Source of the DNA: Azolla caroliniana
Lineage: Eukaryota > Polypodiophyta
DNA: 64,000 bases
Reading direction: 5' to 3'
Assembly: GCA_043228905.1 (NCBI GenBank)
Contig: JBHGNT010000011.1
Coordinates: forward strand, 16,988,001-17,052,000
The notes beneath the pieces are model-generated. The model saw only the letters and a list, made by a program, of their open reading frames with translations, searched no databases and was not told where the DNA came from. The position numbers and the translations under genes are program-made. Numbering within the stretch: the first letter of the stretch is position 1; every line of letters starts with the position of its first letter. Positions 10,040-21,039 of this stretch are shown in pieces.

Positions 10040-10370
10040 TTTGGATATGGCAATCTGTATAGTAAAGGTAAAAGCTTGTAAGGTAATAGGTTGTGATATT
10101 TGGATATGGCAATCTGTATGTTAAAGACAAACTTGTAAGATAATAGGTTGTGATATTTTGATATGGGATTCTGTATAATAAGTATAGAAACTTGCAAGAT
10201 AAGAGATTGTGATATTTGGACATGGCGATCTGTATGATACATTACATGAGATAACAGAGTGTTTTATTTGGATATGGCAATCTACATGATGGAAATCCAT
10301 ACGGTAAAGACAACAGTTTATAATGTAAGAGATCGTGATATCTGGATATGGCAATCAGTATTGTCAAGGG
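10040..10370 (+). repeat. Minisatellite of about six 52-73 bp units
   Basis: Units begin near 10040, 10099, 10156, 10215, 10267 and 10340. The core is TTTGGATATGGCAATCTGTA, followed by a variable A-rich part and 'ttgtaagataatagRttgtgata'. The array lies between the mTERF-like stop codon and a duplicate of that gene's 3' end, probably in or near its 3' UTR. Confidence 0.85.
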
Positions 10371-10480
10371 AGACTGTATAAGTCAGCCTAATCATGTTGG
10401 GGGAAGATTCTGAGGTTGGTCTTATAGATTTTTTCAATTTCTGTTGTCTTTTACAAAATATTTATTTGGAATATATTTAT
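10361..10480 (+). repeat. Second copy of the 3' end of the mTERF-like gene
   Basis: 10361-10410 repeats the last coding bases of the gene. AGACTGTATA occurs at 9939 and at 10371, an offset of 432, then 'ATGTTGGG' and 'AGATTCTGAGG' follow in both. The post-stop 'tgtcttttacaaaa' also recurs (10019 and 10445). The copy is diverged and has no start of its own. A weaker third match lies near 11642-11715. Confidence 0.75.
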
Positions 10481-11886
10481 GGTATTCTGTGCATATAATG
10501 TATACATGGTGTTCGTTTACCAATTTATTCTTGTCTCTTTGGAAATTGAGAGAGGTTTTATCCATCAGACAGCCCATGTGGGTATATGGAAGAATCTATA
10601 TAGTTAAGAGAAACAGCCAAATCTCGTGCATGAAAATTCTCTCCAATTTGGTAACTGTCACATGTTATCATATTGGATAAACTCTCTTTATGAGTCTCAT
10701 CTTCATCTTCTTTTTTGAATTATCTTCTTTTCTAAGTCTGGCACAGCAGTGATATTTGCTCTTTGCAATTACATGGAGGGGTTTTCATCAACCCAGATGT
10801 AAATTTCTTGGGAATTACCATTAAAGAAGGTTAGACATTTTGAAGATTTGTTAGATGACTTTAGATCTTTAAGAGGAGAAGGTTCAGATTTTATGTCTCT
10901 GTAAATTTTGGAACTGTGGATACATCTCTACCTAGACATAGCAATAATCTTTGCAGGTTATTTCCACTTCAGCAATAAAATCCATTGAAAAATCTGATAA
11001 GATTCCACAAAGGGTGCAAGATTGGAGGATCAATCCACATGGAAAACATTATTAATTACTGGATGTGTTAAATTGATTTTGGAAACCCTTGGACATGGCA
11101 ATAACACATAGTACAGAATTAAGCCAAGTTGCTGAAAGGAACTCTACAATTTCAGTACATGTTGTACTTTTAAATATATCAGAGGTAAATTATTACTATG
11201 TAGCTAGAGTCTAGGAATGTACTGTATAATATTAACAGCAAAAGAACCTGTATTGGCATAAACCAAATACTTTTTCTTTGACTAAACTGGAAGTGGTTAA
11301 ATCTATCGCATACTATCTAAGCGCAAATCAATGGGTAATGATAAAAGAGAGTAAATTATTAAAGTAAGATATCTAGCAGCTGTTGCTTTAATGTTCGGAT
11401 AGCGTCGTTCAAAGGCACCCCTATACCCTCATGTGAGATGCATTTAGTTTGGTCAGATCAAGAAGCCATATATAGTCGATGTCAAACGACGAGTTTGCGA
11501 AAATAAATGTTCATCAGCAAGCATTGGATTGGTTTCCCTCAAAACCCGATCTGTTGCATGTGGTTATCTAATTAATGAATGCTGTCCCTGGTCAATAATC
11601 TACAACTGCAACATTGGATATCCCACTTGATGTAACTAAATATTGACAAGGGAGACTTGCAGGATACGGGCAAACAGCACAGTGAATATTTTGTGGAAGA
11701 TCAGATTTAGAGCATTCAATACTCTACAACTGATCCAAATCAATCTCATAGAATAATGAAACCAAAGGCATCGGCCAGATCATTCTACTTCATTTTGATT
11801 ATCAATGACAATCACCCAATTTCACTCCTAACAATAAGGAGGCATTAACATTTCACTGGAAGTGTATCAAACTCTCCGGGCTAATT
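10481..11886. other. Intergenic, AT-rich
   Basis: I see no gene, RNA or clear mobile element apart from the possible weak echo at 11642-11715. Confidence 0.5.
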
Positions 11887-11899
11887 TCCATGCCGACAA

Positions 11900-12232
11900 G
11901 TGAATGTTGTATCTGTTTACCTCATGAAGAGAATACTCAAGATGCATTAGTCATTAATCAAATTTGACAAGTTGATTTTCTTCATCACGTTCTGGCTTTG
12001 TTAAAGTATTTGTTCCAAGATTTCTATTGCCATATATTTTACAACTTGTGAGAATCCTTTTGGAGAGATTGCTCAAGATGCATGCCTCATCAGTCAAATT
12101 CTACAAGTCGGGGAGACCAGTTGACTTTACTACACGTGAGAGCATATCAATCATCATCATGTTCCGGCTTCATTAAAGCATTGTGTTCCAAGATATGTAT
12201 TGCCATATATCTTACAACTTGTGAGCAGGGAC
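11900..12232 (-). repeat. Tandem duplication of the PPR gene's 3' end
   Basis: The final coding bases of the PPR gene and the DNA after its stop recur downstream. ACAACTTGTG with flanking sequence lies at 12214 and 12041 (offset 173), and 'ctcaagatgca' at 12072 and 11936 (offset 136). One copy therefore carries about 37 extra bases. The outer copy is diverged and non-coding. Confidence 0.75.
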
Positions 12233-15015
12233 GTCCATATGATAAAGTCTGGAAATGAAGGCATTGTTTGTATAAGATCGTCAGCCTCCTTGAGGCAACC
12301 AGTGCGACCAAGAAGATCAATCATACAACTATATAACTCGAGAGTTAATGGTGAAGGTACATCATTTCCTGTTACACCTTCAAAGAAATTCAAGGCATCC
12401 TCGAGAATACCAGCATGTGTGCAAGCTGAGAGCATGTTGATAAAACTTGCACCCTCTGGCTTCTTATTATGGCCAGAGTTGTGCATATCTTTAAAGCATT
12501 GTTGAGCTAATTTAGAAGAGTTCCCATCACGAGATAATCCAGAAACTATAGAAGCCCACGAGATCACATCAACACCAGGAAGATTATCAAATACTTTTCG
12601 AGCATCAAGAAAGTTGCCACACTTTCCATAAACGTTAACAAGCGTGTTACCAATGGCCCTATCGGGTTTGAGCTCATTTCTCACTATCTGGTCATGTATA
12701 AATCTAATCAACCAAACCATTCCAGTACTGCCACATGCTTTTAGGATACTAATGTACAACACATTATTTGGTTTTGGACCGTCCTTTTGCATCATTTCGA
12801 AAAGCTTCAATGCATGCATACTCTCACCATTCGCAACATATCCTTCGATCATTGCACCCCATGACACCAAATCTTTTTTATGAAACAAATCAAAACTTTT
12901 CCTTGCATCAGTTAAAGAACCACACTTGGCATACATGTCTATTATAGAATTTCCGAGAACTACATCCATGTTGATTCCGGCTTGAATAATTGTATCACAG
13001 ATCAATCTTCCCTGCCAGATATTCCTTCTGGTTCCACATGCTTGGAGTATATTCGAGCATACAACCTTATCTACCATAACACCTTCTTCTTGCATTTGTT
13101 TGAAGCACTGAAAGGCCTTGAAAGTATCACCGTGTGTCACATAACCTGCAATCATTGCACCCCATGATGTGGAATCTCGGTTAGATAGATTCATAAACAC
13201 GACATTGGCATCTCTGAGGTGTCCATACTTGGCATACATATCAATAATACAAGAATCCACAACAACATTGAGTTCGTATCCACTTCTAATAGCATGATCA
13301 TGAATCCACCTCCCTTGTTCTAAGGCATTTAGACTAGCACATGCTTTGAGGGTGCACGATAAAACATAGTCAGTTGGTTGAATTCCCCTCCTTTGCATCT
13401 CTTCAAAAAGCTTAAGAGCTGACAAACCATCTCCTTGATATACATATCCTGCCATCATTGCTCCCCACGAAACAACATCTAGTGAATTTTGAAATGTTTC
13501 AAACACATACTTGGCTGACTTAATGCTTCCACATTTTGCATAAAGGATGAGAAGAGAGCTTCCTGCTGCTTCATCTAGTTCAAACCCATGTTTAATGATA
13601 TGATAGTGAATCAGCATGGCCTTATCCAAACACTCCACTCCCAAACCTTGGCATGCTTTCAAAAGATGCATAAATGTAGTTGATTTGCTTGGTAAGATGC
13701 CCTCTTCTTGCATTTCGTCATAGAGGTCCAAAGCCGAGATAAAATGCCCATGTTGAACATACAGATCAATAAGATAATCCCATGATGGAAAATCATGAGA
13801 TGACCACATATGGAACACTCTATGTGCCTCATTTAAGGATCCCGCTTTGCAATAAATGTAAACCAGTGTATTGTACATACAAGGATTCAACTGAAGTTCA
13901 AGGGCATTTATTTGACATTCTAAGATCCTACCATGTTCTATATCTTCTAAAACATTGCACGCCTCTAGAAGGCACTCAAATATGATTGTATTTGGGATCA
14001 AACCACATATTTTCATGTTCTCAAAGAGCTGAAAAGCATTGAGACATTGTTGATGTATAATGTACCCATGCATCATCGTCCCCCAAGTCACAATATCTCG
14101 CATTTCCAAACGATCAAACGTTGCTCGTGCTTCATGGATGCTTTCACACTTTACATACATGTCCACAAGGGTGCTTCCAATGACAAAATCAGATTGAAGA
14201 CCACTTCTTTCAATTTTATCATGTACAACTTTGCCATGGTTAAGATCTTTTATGCTACCACATGCTTTAAGAACAGATGAAAAGACAACTATGTTAGGTT
14301 TTAAGAAGTTGTGGCCTTGCATTTTATTAAAAAGCTCAAGAGCGATAATGCCATCTTCCTCTGCATATGCTGCAACCATGGTGCCCCATGTCACTACGTC
14401 TTGTTTTTCCATGTTATTAAAGACATTATTTGCTTCTCTCACGCTACCACATTTAGCATACATATCAACAAGGGTGCTTTCCATGACCATACTTTCCTTC
14501 AATCCACTTCTAATGATTAAATCATGCATGAATCTCCCTTGTTTCAACGCACGCACATTCACACATACTTTCAAAATGCAAGAGAATGTGACATTATCTG
14601 ATTTAGCTCCTCTACTCTGCATCTCAATGAACAAATCCATAGCTTTCTCGTCTCCTCCGAGCCTCACGTGAGCTGAGATGATGATATTCCATGTGAACAC
14701 AGATGGATATGGAACCATCCTGAAGGATTGGAGTGATTCAGACAAGCTTTTGCACAGCGCAAAGAGGTGGATGAGATGATCTGCTAAGATGCTATGTGTG
14801 TAGAGTCCATAACTCAACATGAGGAGATGAAGCCTCCTCCCTGCTTGGATGTCCTTCCTCTTCAATGCAACCTTCAACAGAGACAGACCAAAATCTTTTG
14901 AGAGAGAAACTCCATTAAACCTGGCATGTTTGGTGATTGACATAACTCTGCAGTGAGGATTGACATGACTAGAAAGCTTAGGATGCTCAAATGAGACTCT
15001 AATTGAAATTTCCAT
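12157..15015 (-). CDS. PLS-class pentatricopeptide repeat protein, probable organellar RNA factor
   Basis: This encodes 952 aa in a single exon. From about residue 100 to 915 it is an almost unbroken array of roughly 24 PPR motifs in repeating P-L-S triplets. The typical blocks are 'DVVTWGTMVAAYAEEDG', 'FSSVLKACGSIKDLNHGK' and 'STLVDMYAKCGSVREANNVF'. It ends in a partial E1-like motif ('FIIWTSLLTSCKIYGN') and stops after 'CFNEAGT'. No E2 or DYW deaminase domain follows. PLS proteins bind organellar RNA one base per repeat and typically specify C-to-U (in ferns also U-to-C) editing sites; this one would need a partner for deamination. The stop falls inside a region tandemly duplicated with downstream DNA, so the C-terminus may have been lost. 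Residues 1-40 are a weak organelle-targeting candidate. The RNA target is unknown. Confidence 0.92.
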   Translation of the reverse strand: MEISIRVSFEHPKLSSHVNPHCRVMSITKHARFNGVSLSKDFGLSLLKVALKRKDIQAGRRLHLLMLSYGLYTHSILADHLIHLFALCKSLSESLQSFRMVPYPSVFTWNIIISAHVRLGGDEKAMDLFIEMQSRGAKSDNVTFSCILKVCVNVRALKQGRFMHDLIIRSGLKESMVMESTLVDMYAKCGSVREANNVFNNMEKQDVVTWGTMVAAYAEEDGIIALELFNKMQGHNFLKPNIVVFSSVLKACGSIKDLNHGKVVHDKIERSGLQSDFVIGSTLVDMYVKCESIHEARATFDRLEMRDIVTWGTMMHGYIIHQQCLNAFQLFENMKICGLIPNTIIFECLLEACNVLEDIEHGRILECQINALELQLNPCMYNTLVYIYCKAGSLNEAHRVFHMWSSHDFPSWDYLIDLYVQHGHFISALDLYDEMQEEGILPSKSTTFMHLLKACQGLGVECLDKAMLIHYHIIKHGFELDEAAGSSLLILYAKCGSIKSAKYVFETFQNSLDVVSWGAMMAGYVYQGDGLSALKLFEEMQRRGIQPTDYVLSCTLKACASLNALEQGRWIHDHAIRSGYELNVVVDSCIIDMYAKYGHLRDANVVFMNLSNRDSTSWGAMIAGYVTHGDTFKAFQCFKQMQEEGVMVDKVVCSNILQACGTRRNIWQGRLICDTIIQAGINMDVVLGNSIIDMYAKCGSLTDARKSFDLFHKKDLVSWGAMIEGYVANGESMHALKLFEMMQKDGPKPNNVLYISILKACGSTGMVWLIRFIHDQIVRNELKPDRAIGNTLVNVYGKCGNFLDARKVFDNLPGVDVISWASIVSGLSRDGNSSKLAQQCFKDMHNSGHNKKPEGASFINMLSACTHAGILEDALNFFEGVTGNDVPSPLTLELYSCMIDLLGRTGCLKEADDLIQTMPSFPDFIIWTSLLTSCKIYGNTYLGTQCFNEAGT

Positions 15016-17764
15016 TGGCTAATAATAATAATAATTATGGGGAAGTCCCTTCATTCTTAGTGTCAAGTAAAGAGACCGAATGCCGGACTCTCGAGAGGTC
15101 TTGTCCGAGATTTGCCCGCCTTCTTGTAATTCAATTCTAATAACATGTCTCGAACCCTCCAACACTTGGACGAGGTAATGTGCTAGGTCACATAAGGCAT
15201 TTTCCTAAAACTTGTGTATTAAGAAGGCCACATCGTAAGAATCCACCTCCAATGAAGGCCTTGTAGAAATCTCATTAGAGTCCAAGAGTTCCATCGACTT
15301 GATCGGTCTGAATCATCCCAAGGCATCTTCGATGCTTAGGATGGGTCTAACAAACCATACATCAGTTGATCCATTCACTCAAGGCGTGTTCTCAACATGT
15401 AACTAAGTGGCTAAGGCATGTGCGAAGAAATAATAAGAGACCTAACATGTGGTATTATGGTTACGCATTGAATCGTTCACCCCTAGATAACTCTTCTTCT
15501 CTCGTTTGTATGACTCACACCAACACCTTACCTTGTAAGGTCAATTGTTGCCTAATCTTTCAGCATTTCAAGGAAGTTGCAACGAAACCTATCAATTTGA
15601 CGAACTTTCACCATTGCTCTTGAAAATCCAAAGTTTTTGACACCACTCCTGTAAAAGTGGCTAGTCACATAGCCAATATTGGTCATCAATTATAGCACAT
15701 GAATGTGAGATGGAGCTACACACTAACATTTTCTTGCACTTTTTAAGCCTTTTATACTTCTTCTAGAAGAATCTTTAACCATGACATAGCCATTGTTTGT
15801 CGTTGAAAGATGTTTAATGACTCATATTCAATTAACACCAATTAATCTAATTGCAAATGCTTTCCTCTGTCACTTTTGAAGGTACGTCACAATAATTGTT
15901 CCATTCTCTTGCACTTCACGTTTCTTCTAGTCAAACCCAATTTTTGCAACACCTCCTCATGGACATCTCTTTGAAGACTCATCTTTTACATGTGAGATGA
16001 TGGATGAGTTTCACCTCCATTATCACTGCCAACAAAGACACAAAATTAAAAAGTTAATGTTCAAATAATATATTAAACGACATGTTATAATTAAATGATG
16101 CTCAAGGATTAATATACAATAAGAAGAGGCACGCCTAAGGCAACTTCAAAAACCAAATGAGAACATGACTTAGGTTTATGTATAATAGGAGAGAACGAAG
16201 AGGGTTCCAAGGAATGGTTAGATTGTTGTCTCATAAATAATGTTTAACGCAAATTAATTATTTCAACTCTATCCATTTCATGTATAAATACACAATTGGC
16301 GATAATTTAACTTCCTCAAATTGTTATCTTCTTCAAAGGTAACAACCTATAAGTAGGCATTCTAATCCCCTCATAGTGCACATGTGGACTCTATCCATTT
16401 CATGTATAAATACACAATTGGTGATAATTTAACTTCCTAAAATCGTTATCTTCTTCAAAGGTCACTACCTATAAGTTGGCGTCCTAATCCTCTCATACTG
16501 CACATGTGGATAGCCTCTAAAAAGGGTCGATTGTTATTGAAATTTAGGCATGGGATCACAGGTGATGGTAATTGTTTGTATGCACCATACCTTTTTGTGT
16601 AAATACTAATCATTGAGCAAAATGAAACTTAATTTTAAAGAGCACGAGCATATAATCATCCTCTTTGAAGCAAGAATTGGACACAAATGACACTAATGCA
16701 TGACCTTGAAGGAACCAAACTGAGTGGTGAGTGGCAAAAAAAGTTGCTACTGTGTGGAATGTGTAGTTTTGTACAAGCTTAAGTGGGACCAAATAATCTA
16801 GCTCAAACAAGTCTAGCATATACTGAGAAATGGGATTCACAGTTTTTGTACACTTTCATAATTCAATGCAACAAAGGTAGATTAGTATTCTGAATGGAAG
16901 TTTCTCGGGCCAATATGTATGTAGAGGTGTTTGTCACCGAAAGTCAATAAGAGCCCAAAGGTTTTCCGCAAGGCCTGAGCCCAATCAACATGTCCTTCAA
17001 TGACGAAATAGTAAGAAAATGATGCTACAGGGTGTCCAAGAGAGCTTGGTGAAGTAGGGAATGCTTACCAAATAATGAGTTGACCAACTTGTAAGTTGTA
17101 ACCCCCCCCCCCCCTCTCTATTTTCTCGTAACCAATGAGTTGTTGTGCAACAACCTTGTAACTCTCTAGGTGGGTCCGGCATTCCATCCCGCAAAAAATA
17201 CCTCAGCAACAACTCTCGGCCAGGCCAGTAAATGGTCACCATTAGAGAGGTCCACCTTGGACAAACTTTGGGTACAAATGTTGTTATTACAAAGGATCCC
17301 TCCCCCTAAAGTTCTGAGCTATACATAAAACCCATCCATACCTACACTTTTCTGGCAGTTTAAAAATCCAAAGGGTCTCAAGGCCAAAATCAATTGGTTT
17401 TTTTTTCCGGGGGGGGGGGCGGATGCCGGAAATCTATGGACATTATTTCTGACAAATTTTCCTATGGACATTATGTATTCTTGACAAACTTTTTCCGGTT
17501 GATTTGAGAGTAAGTACTGTAGTGACAAAAAGTGATCATTTCATCATCACCTCCGTCGGATCTGTCTATCTAAAATCAGATTAATATTATTTTGAACGTG
17601 CACAGACATTCTTTGATCTTTATCTCTCTCTCCCTGCATTCCGGCTATGGCGTTGGTGAAGGAATCAAAGCAGCACATCTCTCCCACTCTCCCTCGCCTT
17701 CTTCTTATTCTCCATTCTCTCTCTCATCCTTCTAGTCTAGTACACACAAGAAGAAGAAGCAGCC
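15016..17764. other. Intergenic region with repeats
   Basis: No convincing gene is seen. 15040-15620 has the look of decayed retroelement or LTR sequence but no domain. C13 at 17102-17114 and G10 at 17411-17420 are homopolymers. 17600-17764 is the pyrimidine-rich leader of the next gene. Confidence 0.45.
16266..16509. repeat. Tandem duplication, 122-bp unit
   Basis: Units are 16266-16387 and 16388-16509. Both start ACTCTATCCATTTCATGTAT and end with 'GCACATGTGGA', with scattered substitutions between them. Confidence 0.9.
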
Positions 17765-19402
17765 ATGGCAGCAGCAACCTCTCTTCTACCAGGCTCCTAC
17801 TTCTTCTTCATCGCCACCATTACTCTTCTTTCTTTTCCTGTCGCCATAGCTTCTTCTTCGTCGCCGCCGGCCCCTCCTTCTCCAATTCACTCTGACTCAA
17901 TCCTCTTAGCTTTCCTCGAATCTCCCTTCTCAGAGCTCGCCGAGCTCTCAGAAGAAGCTTCCTTCTTGCAAACCCTTGAGCAGATATTAGTCGCAGCCTC
18001 ATCATCATCATCATCATCATCCGATTCATCTTATTCCGCTGCTTCCTCTAGTAACTCCATTACTATCTTTGCCCCCCACAATTCTTTCTTTGACCACCCC
18101 GGGATTGATCCAGACTTCCGCCAATTCCTGCTGGAGCCACGAAACCTCGGATCGCTAAAGAATCTCCTCAGCTTTCATGTCCTTCCCCATGACAGGATCA
18201 CGTCTTCGCGATGGGCCTGCCAGTCCTTCCAAACGCTCTCAGAAGACGACGCGCGGCTCCATCTCTCCTTCGCAGACAGAAGGAGGTGCCACAGCAACGA
18301 CAACAACTACAACATAATGGAGCAGCAAGAAAATGTGAAGCAGCATTCAGATTGGGGGAGGAGGATGATGGCTGGGTGGAGCTCTGTGATCTCTCCTGAT
18401 GCAGAGATTCGCAGGGACGGTGTGATCCACGGGATCGATCGCCTCCTAATCCCCACGTCTGTGCAGGGGGCGTTCAATGAATGGAAAGGAAGGAGGCCCA
18501 GGCCAAGGATCCCTGCAGCGATCCTACCTGAAGGATCCCCAACCCTGCCACAAATCCAGAAGAGGAGCAGCAGCCTGAATCAACCCAGCAAGAAGAACAG
18601 AAAAGAGACTCGGCTCTTATACAAATCTACCCTCTCCAATTCAGCAGGGAAAATAGGATCATATGCAGCACCATCAGGATCCGGATTGGAACCTTCCGGT
18701 TATTACGCGCCGCAATCCGGTCCCGCGCCGCCATTCGGTTCCCCGGCGCCATCCGGTCCCGAGCCGCCATTCGGCTCCCCGACTCCATCCAGCCCCGAGC
18801 CGCCATTCGGTTCCCCGTCGCCATACGCTCATTTCATATCGTCCTCCCCGGCCCCGTCCCCCGGCCCCGCCTCGGCCTCCCCCTTGGACGGCCAATCCTC
18901 CATCTCCGACTTCATCTCCACCCTCACCTCCTTCGGCGGGTACCGCGAGATCGCGGACCTCCTCGTGAACCTCACCTCCCTCGCCCCCGACCTCGCGACC
19001 CTCGTCGACGAGGGCTACCGCATCACCGTCCTCGCCCCGCACGACGACGCCATGGCCCAACTCACCCCCCATGACCTCTCCGCCCCTAACGCCCCCGACC
19101 TCCTCCTGTTCTATCACATCATCCCCGAGTACCAGACGGAGGAGTCCTTGTACAATGCCGTGCAGCGCTTCGGCCGCGTCTCGTACCCGACACTTCGGAA
19201 TCCTCATCGACTCATCGCTCACGAGGAAGACGGCACCGTCGTGTTCGGGGACGGAAACCACAAGGCCCATCTCATTGACAACGACATCTTCGCCGATGGT
19301 CGCATATCCGTCCAAGGAGTGGACAAAGTGCTCTCGCCTCCTGGTGTTGGTCACAGGAGTCTCATTGCATACGACGATGATGACGACAACAACACCACCT
19401 GA
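17765..19402 (+). CDS. Fasciclin-like arabinogalactan protein with two FAS1 domains
   Basis: This encodes 545 aa without introns. Residues 1 to ~30 form a signal peptide (hydrophobic 'FFFIATITLLSFPVAIAS'). The first FAS1 domain spans ~40-235, with 'ITIFAPHNSFFDHPG', 'LLSFHVLPHDRI' and 'GVIHGIDRLLIP'. A linker includes a Pro/Ser/Gly-rich stretch (~305-375) with repeated 'PPFGSPxPS' units, plausible hydroxyproline arabinogalactan sites. The second FAS1 domain spans ~380-525 ('YRITVLAPHDDAMAQL', 'LLLFYHIIPEYQTEESL', 'ISVQGVDKVLSPP'). The C-terminus is acidic and hydrophilic (poly-Asp), with no GPI-anchor signal. The product should therefore be secreted into the wall or apoplast, like the Arabidopsis FLA15-18 group. 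FAS1 proteins act in cell adhesion and wall organisation. The second half has much stronger GC use at third codon positions than the first half. Confidence 0.9.
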   Translation: MAAATSLLPGSYFFFIATITLLSFPVAIASSSSPPAPPSPIHSDSILLAFLESPFSELAELSEEASFLQTLEQILVAASSSSSSSSDSSYSAASSSNSITIFAPHNSFFDHPGIDPDFRQFLLEPRNLGSLKNLLSFHVLPHDRITSSRWACQSFQTLSEDDARLHLSFADRRRCHSNDNNYNIMEQQENVKQHSDWGRRMMAGWSSVISPDAEIRRDGVIHGIDRLLIPTSVQGAFNEWKGRRPRPRIPAAILPEGSPTLPQIQKRSSSLNQPSKKNRKETRLLYKSTLSNSAGKIGSYAAPSGSGLEPSGYYAPQSGPAPPFGSPAPSGPEPPFGSPTPSSPEPPFGSPSPYAHFISSSPAPSPGPASASPLDGQSSISDFISTLTSFGGYREIADLLVNLTSLAPDLATLVDEGYRITVLAPHDDAMAQLTPHDLSAPNAPDLLLFYHIIPEYQTEESLYNAVQRFGRVSYPTLRNPHRLIAHEEDGTVVFGDGNHKAHLIDNDIFADGRISVQGVDKVLSPPGVGHRSLIAYDDDDDNNTT

Positions 19403-20996
19403 CAATCCCCTCTCACTAATAACAATCAAGGTTGGTAAATGCTCTAACAAGTCTTAGACTCTTTTCTTTTGGGGCACTTTTGTTTCACATATATAACTCA
19501 TTAGGACTCTTGGCATTAGAATGAGCTTCTCTAGGCAAGCCACCCAAGTTGAGTCGCTTACATAATTTTATAATGTTGAAATAGTGCATGGCAACATGAG
19601 GATAGGAAATATATAAATAATCACATGTGTCCCTTACATCATTTTATTTGAGAGAAAATAAAAATACCCCAATACCTGTAACGTTTTGTATGTACACCAA
19701 AGTACCTCTAAATTTACAAAAAATATCAAAATACATTTGTATAGTTTGCATAGTTCTAGCCTCTAGGAGTAATTTTGTCGTTTTTGTAAACATAAGGGTA
19801 TTTTGGTAGTTATGCAACATGTTTAAGCTATTTTCCTTTGAAGTCATCTCTGTTTGTAATGTATCTCTTGCCATTTTACACAATCGTGGACTTGGTTTTG
19901 CAGGTTGGATTCATTATATTCTTTCTTCACCTCCTCTGGTATTGCTCAATCTCTACATGCGAGTAATTATATTTAGATAAACATTTGGTTATTTGTATTG
20001 TAAGAAAATAATATGTTAGTACACAATCATTTTGGCACATATTGGAGTGTTTTTGTGCATGTGCAAGTTTTTTTCCATTACTTGCAAACGTTCTATAGCC
20101 ATTGGGAAGATGGGCCATCAAGAATTCTAGCATTTGTCCTATTGTGAGTCCCCCCCCCCTCCACCGGTTTTTTCATTTTTCTTCTCTTGGAAGAATTGTA
20201 GGTAAAAAAGAGTTCATCCTTCTTTACTTCTATTGATTTTGTGGAAAGGACATCTAAAACTTTAAATAGAAAAGTATAAATGAACAAGGACACGTGTTCC
20301 ATTTACGACTTCCCGTCCTTGTGCAATGTTGTCATCATTGAGACGCAATCTTCCAATGTAGGATTCGCGGCCATCCACGCACCCAAGGCCTCTAAATATG
20401 TCAAATGACATGTAATTATTGAAAAACTTTTACTCGTCAACATGGACATAAGAAAAATACGCTCCTTTTTTGTACGGAAGTAACTTTGTAAAATGTCCCT
20501 CAAAAGCATAACAATACACGCTAAAACTTTTTAAGGGTAATGATACATGCATAGTTATGTAATGAGTTATCAATGACAACATAGACTAAAATGAAGGTTG
20601 TAACTAGTTGACATCATGATTTTGACATAATTTGTAGCATATAAAAAACATACATGATATTAGAGAAGAGCATATGTCTTGAGCACTTTATTCTTTCGTT
20701 AGACTTGAGTAGTAACTTCTATGTTTTAAGTTCTAAATCAATGGGAAAAGGTGGAAGGACCAATATATGAACAAGCAAAAGTTTGAGAGCGACCGATTCC
20801 GATTTATGAAACGAGGCCTAGGCCATGGCAAGGATCAAACTTGGGGTTTGTCAACTTTCCATGGAGATAGAGAGATGGAGGAAGATATCAAATCAATTCC
20901 AAAACATAAATGAAAATGGGAAAACAAGAACAAGCACAGGAAACATGGTAATGAATAAGGAAACATAGAAGGATCAAGAAATACATCAAAAAACAA

Positions 20997-21039
<43 letters not shown>

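Noticed and set aside
17000-17250. 81-codon minus-strand ORF with a poly-Gly stretch
   Set aside because: Contains the C13 homopolymer and no motif. Not supported as a gene.
18674-19450. 258-codon minus-strand ORF opposite the second FAS1 domain
   Set aside because: Gly/Val/Glu-rich shadow of GC-rich codons on the other strand, with no domain.
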